A DNA stretch of 64,000 bases from Sinosporangium album (GTDB lineage Bacteria; Actinomycetota; Actinomycetes; Streptosporangiales; Streptosporangiaceae). The DNA is taken from the NCBI RefSeq assembly GCF_900100605.1, contig NZ_FNCN01000004.1:186001-250000 (forward strand), in the 5' to 3' direction. Made by a program: the position numbers and the translations under genes. The notes below the pieces were generated by a model. It worked only from the letters and a program-made list of their open reading frames with translations, made no database searches and was not told the DNA's origin. Below, one piece after another: positions 29,216-37,742 of the stretch; within the stretch, counting starts at the first letter, position 1; every line of letters begins with the position of its first letter.

Positions 29216-29752
29216 ATGGCCGAGCGTCCCCTGGTCCTGGTGAGCGTCGGCACCGACCACCACCCCTTCGAACGTCTCATGGGGTGGGTGGAGCGGTGGC
29301 TCGACGCGCGGGCCGGGTCGGTCCGCTGCGTCGTGCAGCACGGCACGTCACGCCCCCCGCGCGGCGCGGAATGCCACGACATGCTGGCGCACGACGAACT
29401 CCAGACGCTGATGCGCGAGGCGGACGCCGTCGTCTGCCAGGGCGGCCCCGGCGGCATCATGGAGTCCCGGATCGCCGGTCGGCTGCCGATCGTGGTGCCG
29501 CGTACGGCGGCGCTCGGCGAGCATGTCGACGACCACCAGGTGAGGTTCACCCACGTGCTCGCCACCCACGGGCGCATCGCCCTGGCCGTCACCGAGCCCG
29601 AGTTCGCGGCCCATCTGGAGAAGGCGCTCGCCGACCCGGAGGGATACCGAGCCGAACACGACGAAAGCGCGGCGGAGGCGACAGCCGTACGCTTCGGCGA
29701 GCTCGTGCGCGGCGTGGTCGCACGGCCGCGCCGCGGACTGCTGCGCCGCTGA
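29216..29752 (+). CDS. Alg13/PssE-like glycosyltransferase subunit
   Basis: Donor-binding half of the split glycosyltransferase (178 residues), homologous to the C-terminal domain of GT28 enzymes. It shows VLVSVGTDHHPFERLM at the N-terminus and CQGGPGGIMESRIAGRLPIVVPR, the nucleotide-sugar loop. A basic C-terminus follows. It adds the second sugar with the Alg14-like partner just upstream; the family usually transfers from a UDP-sugar. A terminator hairpin follows. Confidence 0.88.
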   Translation: MAERPLVLVSVGTDHHPFERLMGWVERWLDARAGSVRCVVQHGTSRPPRGAECHDMLAHDELQTLMREADAVVCQGGPGGIMESRIAGRLPIVVPRTAALGEHVDDHQVRFTHVLATHGRIALAVTEPEFAAHLEKALADPEGYRAEHDESAAEATAVRFGELVRGVVARPRRGLLRR

Positions 29753-29799
29753 ACACAGGCATACGGCAGCGGCTGAAGTCAGACCTACGGCAAGAGAAG

Positions 29800-29827
29800 A
29801 AGGCCCCCGATCGCCCTCGGGGGCCTT
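29800..29827. terminator. terminator hairpin between convergent genes
   Basis: AAGGCCCCCGA and TCGGGGGCCTT make a perfect 11-bp stem with a 6-base loop. It lies 48 bp after the PssE-like stop and 16 bp before the stop of the convergent secreted-protein gene, so it probably serves both. Confidence 0.85.
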
Positions 29828-29842
29828 CGCTCGTAGGCCAGG

Positions 29843-32683
29843 TTACGGCAGCGTCGCCTTGATGCTCATGTCAAAGCTCAGGTCGGCGCTCCACTGGTTG
29901 TTCTGGTGCATCTCCACCGCGATCGTATTGGTGCCCGCCACCAGCGCGGACGCCGGTACGGTGAACCGCACCGGAGTGCGTTCCTCGGCGTTGGTCTGCA
30001 GACCCACCAGGGCCGCGGTGTCGTGCGCGATCGTGCCTTCCGGCAGGTTGTCCCGCCCGACCTCGGTGCCGTTGATGTAGACCACGGCGCCGTCGTCGCG
30101 GATGAGGTCGATCAGCAGCGATTCGTAGGCCGCGGGGTTGGCGACGTTCAGCGTGGTGCGGAAGTAGGCGGTCCAGTGCCGCGGCGTGGTGCCCGCGGGG
30201 ATCAGGGTCGTCTCGCCGCCGTCGCCGTAGCCGAACTCGCCGTTGCCGGCCGCCCAGGCGGAGTCGTCGAACGTCGTGCCCGACCAGGCGGTGCCCTGGT
30301 CGACGCCGTCGTAGACCCACTTCCACTGCGAGCCGAGGTTCATCAGCGAGGTCGTGGACTGCACGTGCAGAGCAGCCGTGCTGGCCGAGCGGTTGCCCGC
30401 GTCGTCGATGGCCCGCACCCAGTACTTGTGGGTGCCCTGCGGGTTGGAGTCGGTGAACGTGGCACTACTGGTCTTGGCGATCACGCGGTCGTCGCGCAGG
30501 ATCTCGTAGTCGGGGGCGCCGGAGTTGTCGGTGCCGGCGTTCCAGGCGAGCTGGGTGCCGCCCGTGGTGCCGGTGGTGCGGAGGTTCGTCGGCGCCGTCG
30601 GGGCCGCGCTGTCGGTGGCGCAGAGCCGTCCGAAGCCGCCCAGCCACTGGTAGCTGCTCGTGGCGCTGTTCCACGAGCCGCGGTTCATGTCGCCGCCGAA
30701 CCAGAGGCACCCGTTGGCATCCTTGATCAACTCCCAGGGGCCGTCGCCGCGGCGGGAGTCGATGGACGGGACGAAGTTCGGGAGGTACTTGCCGGTCTGG
30801 GCGTCCCAGGCGCCGATCCACAGGATCTGGTGGGCGTTCGACCAGTTAGCGGTGTTGTCCCAGCTCGTGGCGTCGTTGAACACGAACTCGGGGCAGTGGC
30901 AGGCGCCGTAGACCACGCCGTCGATCTCGACCGAGGCCTGGAGGTCACCGCCGCCCCTGGTGATGTGCCCGGTGAGACGGGTCAGGTTGTCGCGGGTGTA
31001 GAGCTGGAAGTCGTGCTCGGCGCCGCCCATCCAGACCTTGTCGCCCACTTCCAGAACGGTCTGGCGGTAGTCCCGGTTCTGGGCCGTGGTGCTGGGCAGC
31101 CAGTTGTTCATGCCGGGGACGAGGGCGGCGGGGGTGGCCGTGCTGATCACCGCGAAGCTGTTGGCGGACTGGCCGTTCACGTTGGAGAAGCGCCCGCCGA
31201 AGTAGACGCGGTCACCCTGCGAGCTGGCGTCGAGCTCGATGACGGTGGCGTCGAAGTGCGGCGTCCAGTCGGCGTCGGGGCGCCCGTCGGACACGCGCAC
31301 GCGCGCGGCGGCCACGGCCCAGACCGGGCTGGACAGCGGGTTGCCGCCGCTCACGTGGTTGAAGCCGCCGCCCACGTAGATCCAGTCGCCCTGCCGGTCG
31401 AGCGCCTTGATCTTGACCGGCAGGCCGCCGGCCCTGGTGAAGGTGGTCCGCCAGCCCGGCACCACCGCACCCGTGGTGGGGTCGAGCGCCGCCATGCCGG
31501 CCGTGTTCGGCTCGCCGTTCACATTGGTGAACTCGCCGGCGATGATCACCTTGTCGTCCAGCGTCTGGATGTCCCAGACCTGTCCGTCGAGCGTGGGGAG
31601 GAACTGCGTCCGCCACTCACCAGTGCTGACGTCGAACGCCGCGAGGTACTGCTGCTGGACCTTCTCGCCCGGGCCCGGATTCGCGCCCTTCTGGACGTAC
31701 TGGAACCTGCCGCCGACGTAGATCGTGTTCCCGAGGGTGCCCATCGCCTGCACCTCAAGATGCTCCTCGCCGACACCTCCGCCGACCACGCCGGTCACGC
31801 CCCAGGGCAGCGCCGTGGTGGAGTTGCTGACCAGCGGGGTGACCGTCGAGGCGGGGAGCCCCGCCTCGGGGACCGTACCGTAGGACGCGCTGGTCAGCTT
31901 GGGCCGGATGAAGACCTGCGTGAAGGGGATGGGGTTCCCCTCCGTGCTGTTCTGCCACAGGTAGCTGGTCGCCGACGTGGACGCGCCGCCCATGAGGGAG
32001 CCGTAGCTGAAGCCCTTCTTCCACCCGTGGTTGTTCCACTCGTAGGTGAAGATCCGGTGCGACCCGTTGATGTAGTTCCAGTCGCGGGTGTTGCCGGCCC
32101 CGTAGTTCGTCCCGTTCACGCTGACGGAGCTGAGCTTGTGGGTGGGGTTCGCGTCGAACGTCCAGGACCAGGAGTCGAGGTTGGAGAACTTCCAGCGCAC
32201 CTCCTGCCAGGAGGTGCCGGTGTTGTTCGCCGCGCGGCGCAGCCGTACGCCGTCGGTCAGGGCGTCCACACGACCGCCGTTGAGCAGGCCGTTCACTGTG
32301 TCGCCGGGCAGAGCGGCGGGGGCGAACGCGCCGGTACCGGAGGGCGTGTTGCGGATCGCTCCGGGGGTCCGCTGGCCGGGGTAGTAGAACGTCCAGCCCT
32401 CACGGCCTCTGCCGATGAGGACCCAGCCGCCGCCGTCGGTGGTCATGTCGCAGTAGAACTGCTGCGGTGCGACGAGCTTGGGCGTCTGAAGCCAGTAGAC
32501 GCCGTCCGCGCTCGCTGGAAAGTCCTGTTTGATCGCCCAGCAGGAGAGGGCGGCCTTGTTGCTGCTGGTCCCGTCGCGGGCGACGGCGGCCTGGGCAGGT
32601 GCCGGTGGAGTGCTGACAACGGCCACACCACTGAGTAAGGCGGAAAACGCCAACGCAGTGAGGGCACGACGAAGGGCGGACAT
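29843..32683 (-). CDS. large secreted protein: fibrinogen-like domain, propeller repeats, FN3 and C-terminal beta domain
   Basis: Extracellular multidomain protein of 946 residues. A signal peptide runs to about 32 (APAQAA end). A fibrinogen-C-like domain spans about 46-265 (CWAIKQDFP, YCDMTTDGGGWVLIGRG). A beta-propeller with delta-60-type repeats lies at about 285-690 (IYVGGRFQYV, VIIAGEFTNVNG, IYVGGGFNHVSGG, VYFGGRFSNVNG). An FN3 domain follows (APTAPTNLRTTGTTGG), then a jelly-roll-like tail (FDDSAWAAGNGEFGYGDG). ATG 32683 follows GGGGGGAG. Such domains bind glycans or proteins, so a role at the cell surface with the exopolysaccharide is likely (inference). No catalytic motif is seen. Confidence 0.8.
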   Translation of the reverse strand: MSALRRALTALAFSALLSGVAVVSTPPAPAQAAVARDGTSSNKAALSCWAIKQDFPASADGVYWLQTPKLVAPQQFYCDMTTDGGGWVLIGRGREGWTFYYPGQRTPGAIRNTPSGTGAFAPAALPGDTVNGLLNGGRVDALTDGVRLRRAANNTGTSWQEVRWKFSNLDSWSWTFDANPTHKLSSVSVNGTNYGAGNTRDWNYINGSHRIFTYEWNNHGWKKGFSYGSLMGGASTSATSYLWQNSTEGNPIPFTQVFIRPKLTSASYGTVPEAGLPASTVTPLVSNSTTALPWGVTGVVGGGVGEEHLEVQAMGTLGNTIYVGGRFQYVQKGANPGPGEKVQQQYLAAFDVSTGEWRTQFLPTLDGQVWDIQTLDDKVIIAGEFTNVNGEPNTAGMAALDPTTGAVVPGWRTTFTRAGGLPVKIKALDRQGDWIYVGGGFNHVSGGNPLSSPVWAVAAARVRVSDGRPDADWTPHFDATVIELDASSQGDRVYFGGRFSNVNGQSANSFAVISTATPAALVPGMNNWLPSTTAQNRDYRQTVLEVGDKVWMGGAEHDFQLYTRDNLTRLTGHITRGGGDLQASVEIDGVVYGACHCPEFVFNDATSWDNTANWSNAHQILWIGAWDAQTGKYLPNFVPSIDSRRGDGPWELIKDANGCLWFGGDMNRGSWNSATSSYQWLGGFGRLCATDSAAPTAPTNLRTTGTTGGTQLAWNAGTDNSGAPDYEILRDDRVIAKTSSATFTDSNPQGTHKYWVRAIDDAGNRSASTAALHVQSTTSLMNLGSQWKWVYDGVDQGTAWSGTTFDDSAWAAGNGEFGYGDGGETTLIPAGTTPRHWTAYFRTTLNVANPAAYESLLIDLIRDDGAVVYINGTEVGRDNLPEGTIAHDTAALVGLQTNAEERTPVRFTVPASALVAGTNTIAVEMHQNNQWSADLSFDMSIKATLP

Positions 32684-32841
32684 GTGCTCCCCCCAGGGAA
32701 TGGTGAACAGGGCCGATTTGCCCGAATCAGAAGCCGTGTACGGGCGTCGGGCCCCCCGATCTAAGTAAAAGGAAAGTTAACGCAGTCGTCCGCCATTCGT
32801 CAACGCGATATGGCTTATTTACAGAGCCTGCCGGGAAACTG

Positions 32842-33741
32842 TCAGGAATCCCATGGAAAAGTGGTGTCGAGCAGCCTGAACAGCTCCTGGTTGTGGGGGC
32901 GATAGAATTCGGTCAGCTCGGCCTTGGTCTCCGGATTCATCGGTGGCGCGGGGATATAGTTATGCCGCTTCGCCACGGGCAGCTCGAAACCCGGCAGACC
33001 CAGGAAGTCGACCACCCGGGAGAATGTCGCCCTTTCGTCCTTGTAAAGATCCTCTGCCGCGATGACAAGGATGTTCTCCCGCGGGAAGAGTTCCAGCCAC
33101 CGCTCCACCTGCGGCCGGTAGACACCTCGGTCGCGATAGGTGTGGAAATCGTGGGCCGAGCTGTAGTAATAGGGGTCGGCGGCCATCTTCTCGTGCTCGC
33201 CGCGCAGTCGGTCGGCCTCGGCCGCCAGGGCATCGTCGAAGGTCAGGGGCTCGGTGCCGGCGTCCACCCGCTCCCAGTAGTGCGAGTAGGCGCGCTTCAC
33301 GGGGTCGCGCAGCGAGATGATGATCTTGGTGTTGGGCATGCGGTCGAGCACCCGCTGGGCGACCGGAGGGTAATACATGTAATACGGGCACGCCTCTCCG
33401 GTCAGAGGGCGCACGCCATATTTCTGCTCAAGCTTGTCGAGATGGCCCTCGGTGGCGAAGTGCGAGCGATACCAATCGTCCCCCTTCGCGTAGTTCACAT
33501 AGAAATACCACGGGCTTTTGATTTCCCGGGACTCGGGATACATCGGCATGACCAGCGGATGCTGGACCAGATAGTTCCAAAGCGATGTGGTGCCCCCGCG
33601 CTTAGTTCCGACGATCAGAAAGTCCGGCAAATGCCGCTGCTCCGCGGTCCGTACGGCATAAGCCCGCGTGGCGGCGTTCGCCGCGTCCTTCGCCCAACGC
33701 GGGGACATGTCCTTCAGGCGAGCCCCGAGACTCCGCGACAT
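32842..33741 (-). CDS. PAPS-dependent sulfotransferase
   Basis: Cytoplasmic or membrane-associated sulfotransferase of 299 residues. The 5'-phosphosulfate loop FLIVGTKRGGTTSLWNYL and the 3'-phosphate-binding piece IISLRDPVKRAYSHYWERV are both clear, in the right order, like carbohydrate sulfotransferases. ATG 33741 has GGAG 5 bp upstream; GTG 33747 is an alternative. It sits beside flippase, polymerase and glycosyltransferase genes, so it probably sulfates the polysaccharide repeat unit. Confidence 0.87.
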   Translation of the reverse strand: MSRSLGARLKDMSPRWAKDAANAATRAYAVRTAEQRHLPDFLIVGTKRGGTTSLWNYLVQHPLVMPMYPESREIKSPWYFYVNYAKGDDWYRSHFATEGHLDKLEQKYGVRPLTGEACPYYMYYPPVAQRVLDRMPNTKIIISLRDPVKRAYSHYWERVDAGTEPLTFDDALAAEADRLRGEHEKMAADPYYYSSAHDFHTYRDRGVYRPQVERWLELFPRENILVIAAEDLYKDERATFSRVVDFLGLPGFELPVAKRHNYIPAPPMNPETKAELTEFYRPHNQELFRLLDTTFPWDS

Positions 33742-33790
33742 CGTCACTCCAATTTGAGGTTCATTCGTTTTCTGCCGGCGGTTCCCCGGC

Positions 33791-35344
33791 CTATTTACGT
33801 TTGCGGACGCTTTCGAGGAGCACGTCTGCGTGCAGGCTCTCCCGCTTGACCCACAGCGTGGCGCCGAACCCGGCGCACGCCACCGCCAGGTAGAGCGCGA
33901 ACATGGCCACCGTCGGCGGGCCGGCGAACCGGAACCCGACGCCCACCACCCCGAACCAGAACACCGCCGCGGCGGCGGACACGCCGATGGTGCGCAGGCC
34001 GAGGCGCAGGCCCATGCCGTACCTCACCTGGAAAGCCGCGGCGAGGGTGTCCACCAGGTAGGCGGCGGCCCAGGCGATCGACGCCCCGACGATGCCGTGA
34101 TCCGGAATGAGCAGCAGATTGAGCCCGATGTTCACAACGAGTGCAGCGACCTTGTTGTAGAGGCTCCACGAGCTCTTGCCGCCCATGAGCAGCACCGTCT
34201 GCACGTTGCCCGCCGCCAGCACGACCAGCATGGCGACCGCCAGGATGGCCAGAGCGGTGCCGCCGCCGGTGAAGTCCTCGCCGAACAGCATCAGCACGAC
34301 CGGCCCGAAGCAGGCCAGCGCCAGGTAGAGCGGCCAGGAGGCGGCCACCACCCAGCCGGTCGCCACGGCGTTGAGCCTTTCGGCGGTGGGGAAGTCCTTG
34401 ACGGCCAGCAGCGCGGCGATCTGTGGCGCGACCGCGATGCGGGTCGCGGCGAGCACCAGGGTGCCGGAGGTGATGAACCGGCTCGCGGTGGCGTAGACGC
34501 CCGCGTCGTGGTTGGAGACCATGGCCCCCACGACGAGGACGTTCAGCCACACGATCGCGATCTCGATCGTCGCCGCAGCGCCGCGCGCCGCAGAGAACCC
34601 CCAGAACTCCCGCAGCAGCGGACGTTCTCCGGGCTCGGCGGGCGGGTCCGGAGGCGCGCCCGCCTCGGCCCGGCGGATCAGCCTCCACAGCACGAACGCC
34701 GCGGCCAGGAAGGTGAGCCCGACCGGCACCGACCAGGCGAGCATCACCGCCCCGGAGCCGAGTCCCGCGGCGAACACCGCGAGCGCCAGCAGTGGCCTGG
34801 CCACCGGCATCGCGGTGTTCAAGACCGTGTAGACGGTCAGGTCGCCCATGCCCCGGACGCCCGACAGCGCGACCTGGCGCGCCGCCGACACCGCGAGGAA
34901 GGGGGCCGCGCATTGGATGAACAGGATCGCCACGTCGTGGTACTCCGGCTCGGCGAACAGCGACGCGAGCCAGGGCGCGAGGACGAAGCCGAGCACTGCC
35001 GTCAGCGTGCTGAGCAGGAGGACGGGAATCATCGCCGACACCGCGACCGTGCGCACCGCCCTGACACGGCCGAGGGCCTTCAGCCGGGCGGCCGTCCGCA
35101 CGAGGCCGGTGTCGGTGCCCAGCTCGGTGATCTCGCTCAGGATCATGAACAGGGCGACGACGATGAAGAAGACCCCGGCCTCGGCCGCGCCAAGGGTCCG
35201 GGCGACGACGAGCGTGATCGCGAATCCGGCGGCGGCCGACAGGATCGACCCCAGCAGGGTGATCAGACCCGACTTGGCGAAGGTCTTGATCTCCTTACCG
35301 CCGTCGTGTTCCTTGTTCGTCGCTGTCGTGTCGGGCACGGTCAC
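33791..35344 (-). CDS. polysaccharide flippase (Wzx-like, MOP superfamily)
   Basis: Integral membrane protein of 517 residues with about 14 hydrophobic segments. The N-terminus KSGLITLLGSILSAAAGFAITLVVARTLGAAEAGVFF is typical of Wzx/PST exporters. It should flip lipid-linked repeat units across the membrane. GTG 35344 overlaps the stop of the polymerase-like gene as GTGA, so the two are coupled. Confidence 0.88.
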   Translation of the reverse strand: MTVPDTTATNKEHDGGKEIKTFAKSGLITLLGSILSAAAGFAITLVVARTLGAAEAGVFFIVVALFMILSEITELGTDTGLVRTAARLKALGRVRAVRTVAVSAMIPVLLLSTLTAVLGFVLAPWLASLFAEPEYHDVAILFIQCAAPFLAVSAARQVALSGVRGMGDLTVYTVLNTAMPVARPLLALAVFAAGLGSGAVMLAWSVPVGLTFLAAAFVLWRLIRRAEAGAPPDPPAEPGERPLLREFWGFSAARGAAATIEIAIVWLNVLVVGAMVSNHDAGVYATASRFITSGTLVLAATRIAVAPQIAALLAVKDFPTAERLNAVATGWVVAASWPLYLALACFGPVVLMLFGEDFTGGGTALAILAVAMLVVLAAGNVQTVLLMGGKSSWSLYNKVAALVVNIGLNLLLIPDHGIVGASIAWAAAYLVDTLAAAFQVRYGMGLRLGLRTIGVSAAAAVFWFGVVGVGFRFAGPPTVAMFALYLAVACAGFGATLWVKRESLHADVLLESVRKRK

Positions 35345-36705
35345 CGGCTGATCACCTTGGGGGAGAGGGACTTGGAGGAGAGATGCCTGGGCGAGAGGGA
35401 GGGGGGAGGCACGGCGGACAGGCGTCTCTCACGTAATCCCAGTGCGGCTGCCGTGAAGATCACGACAAGCTGTGTGCTGTCGAGGCCGTAGTAGAACATC
35501 ATGAACACCGCCATCGTCGGCACCACGTGCAGCCAGATCAGGCCGAGGTCGACCTTTCTGGTGGCCCACGACAGACTCGCCATGAACAGCACATAGAACA
35601 GCAGGGCCGGGAAGCCGAACGAGAACATGATGTTCCAGAACTGGCCCTGAGTGCCGACCGAGACACCGATGGTGTGCGACGGGCGCGGCGCCCCCCAGCC
35701 GAGCAGCGGCGACTCCAGCGTGCGGACGAACGCCTCGGTGTAGATGCCGACCCGGTCGTCGTTGGAGCCGCTCACCTCGGTGCGCGAGGTGATGTTGTCT
35801 ATCACTCCGGTCAAATAGGCCACGACACCGCCCACCGCCATCACGCCGAAGATGACGATCAGTCCCCGGACCTGGCCCCTCATCGCGTACCGCAGCGCCG
35901 CGTAGACCAGGCCGAACCCGACGGCGACCAGCATGCCCCGGTTGAGGGTGGCGAAGGCCGGCACGAGCGAGGCCACGGCGGCGATACCCAGCACGATCCG
36001 CTGCCAGGGGGTCGCTCCGATGCGCATGTAGAGCAGGACGAGCGGGATCATCAGAGCGTAGTGGCTGCCCCAGGCGTTGGTGTACGGGAAGGGAGCGGCG
36101 GGCCGTACGAACGGTTCGTCGGCCCCCCAGATCGTCTGCACCTCGGCGAACTTCGGGAACAGCAGTGATGAGACCAGCTCGTTGGAGGCGATCGAGCCGG
36201 GGATCAGCTGGCCCACCGGGGTGGTGAACGAGCCTTCGGGGAACAAGACGCCGAGGTAGCCGCCGACGACCACGAAGGCCCAGAAGACCACGACGAACCC
36301 GGCTGCCTTGCGCACGGGGAGTCTTGCCCGTGAGCAGTTGTAGACGTAGACGAACACGACGGTGGCGCTGCCGTACGCCATGAGGCGGAAGGCGGCCCCG
36401 ACCAGACGCGGTGCGCTGTCGAGCTGCGTGGCGGACATGATCATGGCCAGCAGGAACAGCAGCCAGACGCCGAACCCGCGGGGCACGAGTGTCCCGCCCC
36501 GGCGCACCATAAAACGGATCATGGGAACGGAGACGATGGCCCCCGCGAAAGGGGCGAGCCCCAGCACCCACCAGAGTGGGTACAGCACGAAGAGGGCCTG
36601 CAGCGGCCATACCGGTAGGTCTCGCTCGGGCGGCGCGTCGGCGCCGCTCGGGGAGCGCGTGGTTCCCAGTCCGTTCACGTCAGCGGTCTCAGATTCCCCT
36701 GCCAC
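35341..36705 (-). CDS. O-antigen polymerase/ligase-like membrane protein (Wzy-like)
   Basis: Membrane protein of 454 residues with about 12 hydrophobic segments and a large periplasmic-type loop (PEGSFTTPVGQLIPGSIASNE to WGADEPFVRPAAPFPYTNAW). The segment RVGIYTEAFVRTLESPLLGWGAPR is the conserved stretch of the Wzy/WaaL family. It probably polymerises the repeat units outside the membrane. GTG 36705 overlaps the upstream GT2 gene by 17 bp. Confidence 0.85.
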   Translation of the reverse strand: MAGESETADVNGLGTTRSPSGADAPPERDLPVWPLQALFVLYPLWWVLGLAPFAGAIVSVPMIRFMVRRGGTLVPRGFGVWLLFLLAMIMSATQLDSAPRLVGAAFRLMAYGSATVVFVYVYNCSRARLPVRKAAGFVVVFWAFVVVGGYLGVLFPEGSFTTPVGQLIPGSIASNELVSSLLFPKFAEVQTIWGADEPFVRPAAPFPYTNAWGSHYALMIPLVLLYMRIGATPWQRIVLGIAAVASLVPAFATLNRGMLVAVGFGLVYAALRYAMRGQVRGLIVIFGVMAVGGVVAYLTGVIDNITSRTEVSGSNDDRVGIYTEAFVRTLESPLLGWGAPRPSHTIGVSVGTQGQFWNIMFSFGFPALLFYVLFMASLSWATRKVDLGLIWLHVVPTMAVFMMFYYGLDSTQLVVIFTAAALGLRERRLSAVPPPSLSPRHLSSKSLSPKVISR

Positions 36706-37651
36706 GTGCGTTGAGGGCGCTGAGTACGCGTTGCCCGGTGGTCACCCTGCCCGCGACCAGGAAGGCGAGGTAGGCCCGGCGCTCCCGCCAGTTGTGGCGG
36801 ACCGCTCGGTAGCCCCATCGCCGCGCGCTGCGGTAGTTGCCCGCCGCGGCCTGGTAGAAGGCGATCTGGCCCTCGATCCGCGCGAGGCCGTGCGGTTCGG
36901 TGGCGAACTCGGGGTGCTTGTCCAGCAGATGGGTGAGCGCATCGGCGATCATGGGGAAGCGGCGCGAGAAGAACGACCCCTGCCAGTTGATGGCCACCAG
37001 GGGCTCGCGCACGCAGTGGATGGGCCCCAGTTTGGCGATGCGCAGCAGCAGGTCGTAGTCCTCGGCGTAGCTGCCGGGGAGCTGCTCGTCCACCGGGCCG
37101 ACCCGTTCGATCAGGACGTCCCGCTTGATGATCAGAGTGGATCCGTTGAGCGCGAAGATGCGGTCCTTCAGCAGGTCGCGGAAGGTGACGGGGCGCTCGG
37201 GCCCGTGCCGCGGGCTCGCCGTGCCGCGGCAGCGGATCTCGATGCCCGTGCCCGCGGCGACGCCGCCGGACGTCGCCAGCAGCTCGGTCTGGGCGCGCAG
37301 CTTGCCCGGCAGCCATTCGTCGTCGTCGTCGCAGAAGGCGACCAGCTCGGTGTCGGCCATCGACACGCCGGTGTTGCGTGAGCCGGCCAGGCCGGGGGTG
37401 TTGGCGTTGACGGTCGTGGTGACCGTACGGCCGGGCCGTGTCGGGACGCCGATGTCGACCGGTTCGGACTGGTCGAAGACGACGACCACGTGGATCGAGC
37501 CGTCATACTCCTGGTCGAGGATGGCGGTGACGGCGCGGCGCAGCAGTTCGAGGCGGTCCCGGGTGGCGACGACGACCGTCACCGAGGGGGCTGCGGTTAT
37601 GGGGGTGTTCGACCCGTTCAGCGCGTTGCTCCTTTCTGGGATACGAGGCAC
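36689..37651 (-). CDS. family 2 glycosyltransferase
   Basis: GT-A enzyme with the GT2 signature: SVTVVVATRDRLELLRRAVTAIL at the start of the fold, NTGVSMADTELVAFCDDDDEWLPGKL with the metal-binding DxD, and EDYDLLLRIAKLG as the later acidic motif. The start is uncertain. GTG 37651 gives 320 residues but lacks a ribosome-binding site. AAGGAG at about 37630 is ideally placed for a CTG codon at 37621. The frame stays open to 37894, but that would run into the divergent gene. It is the first gene of the polymerase-flippase operon. Confidence 0.85.
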   Translation of the reverse strand: MPRIPERSNALNGSNTPITAAPSVTVVVATRDRLELLRRAVTAILDQEYDGSIHVVVVFDQSEPVDIGVPTRPGRTVTTTVNANTPGLAGSRNTGVSMADTELVAFCDDDDEWLPGKLRAQTELLATSGGVAAGTGIEIRCRGTASPRHGPERPVTFRDLLKDRIFALNGSTLIIKRDVLIERVGPVDEQLPGSYAEDYDLLLRIAKLGPIHCVREPLVAINWQGSFFSRRFPMIADALTHLLDKHPEFATEPHGLARIEGQIAFYQAAAGNYRSARRWGYRAVRHNWRERRAYLAFLVAGRVTTGQRVLSALNARGRGI

Positions 37652-37742
37652 GTCTAGGCTAGGCTCGCGGACCAGACATGGTGTCTCGCCGCCCCGTATG
37701 CGGAGAAGCGGCCAACTTTCATGATTATCCGCGTCTAAGGCA

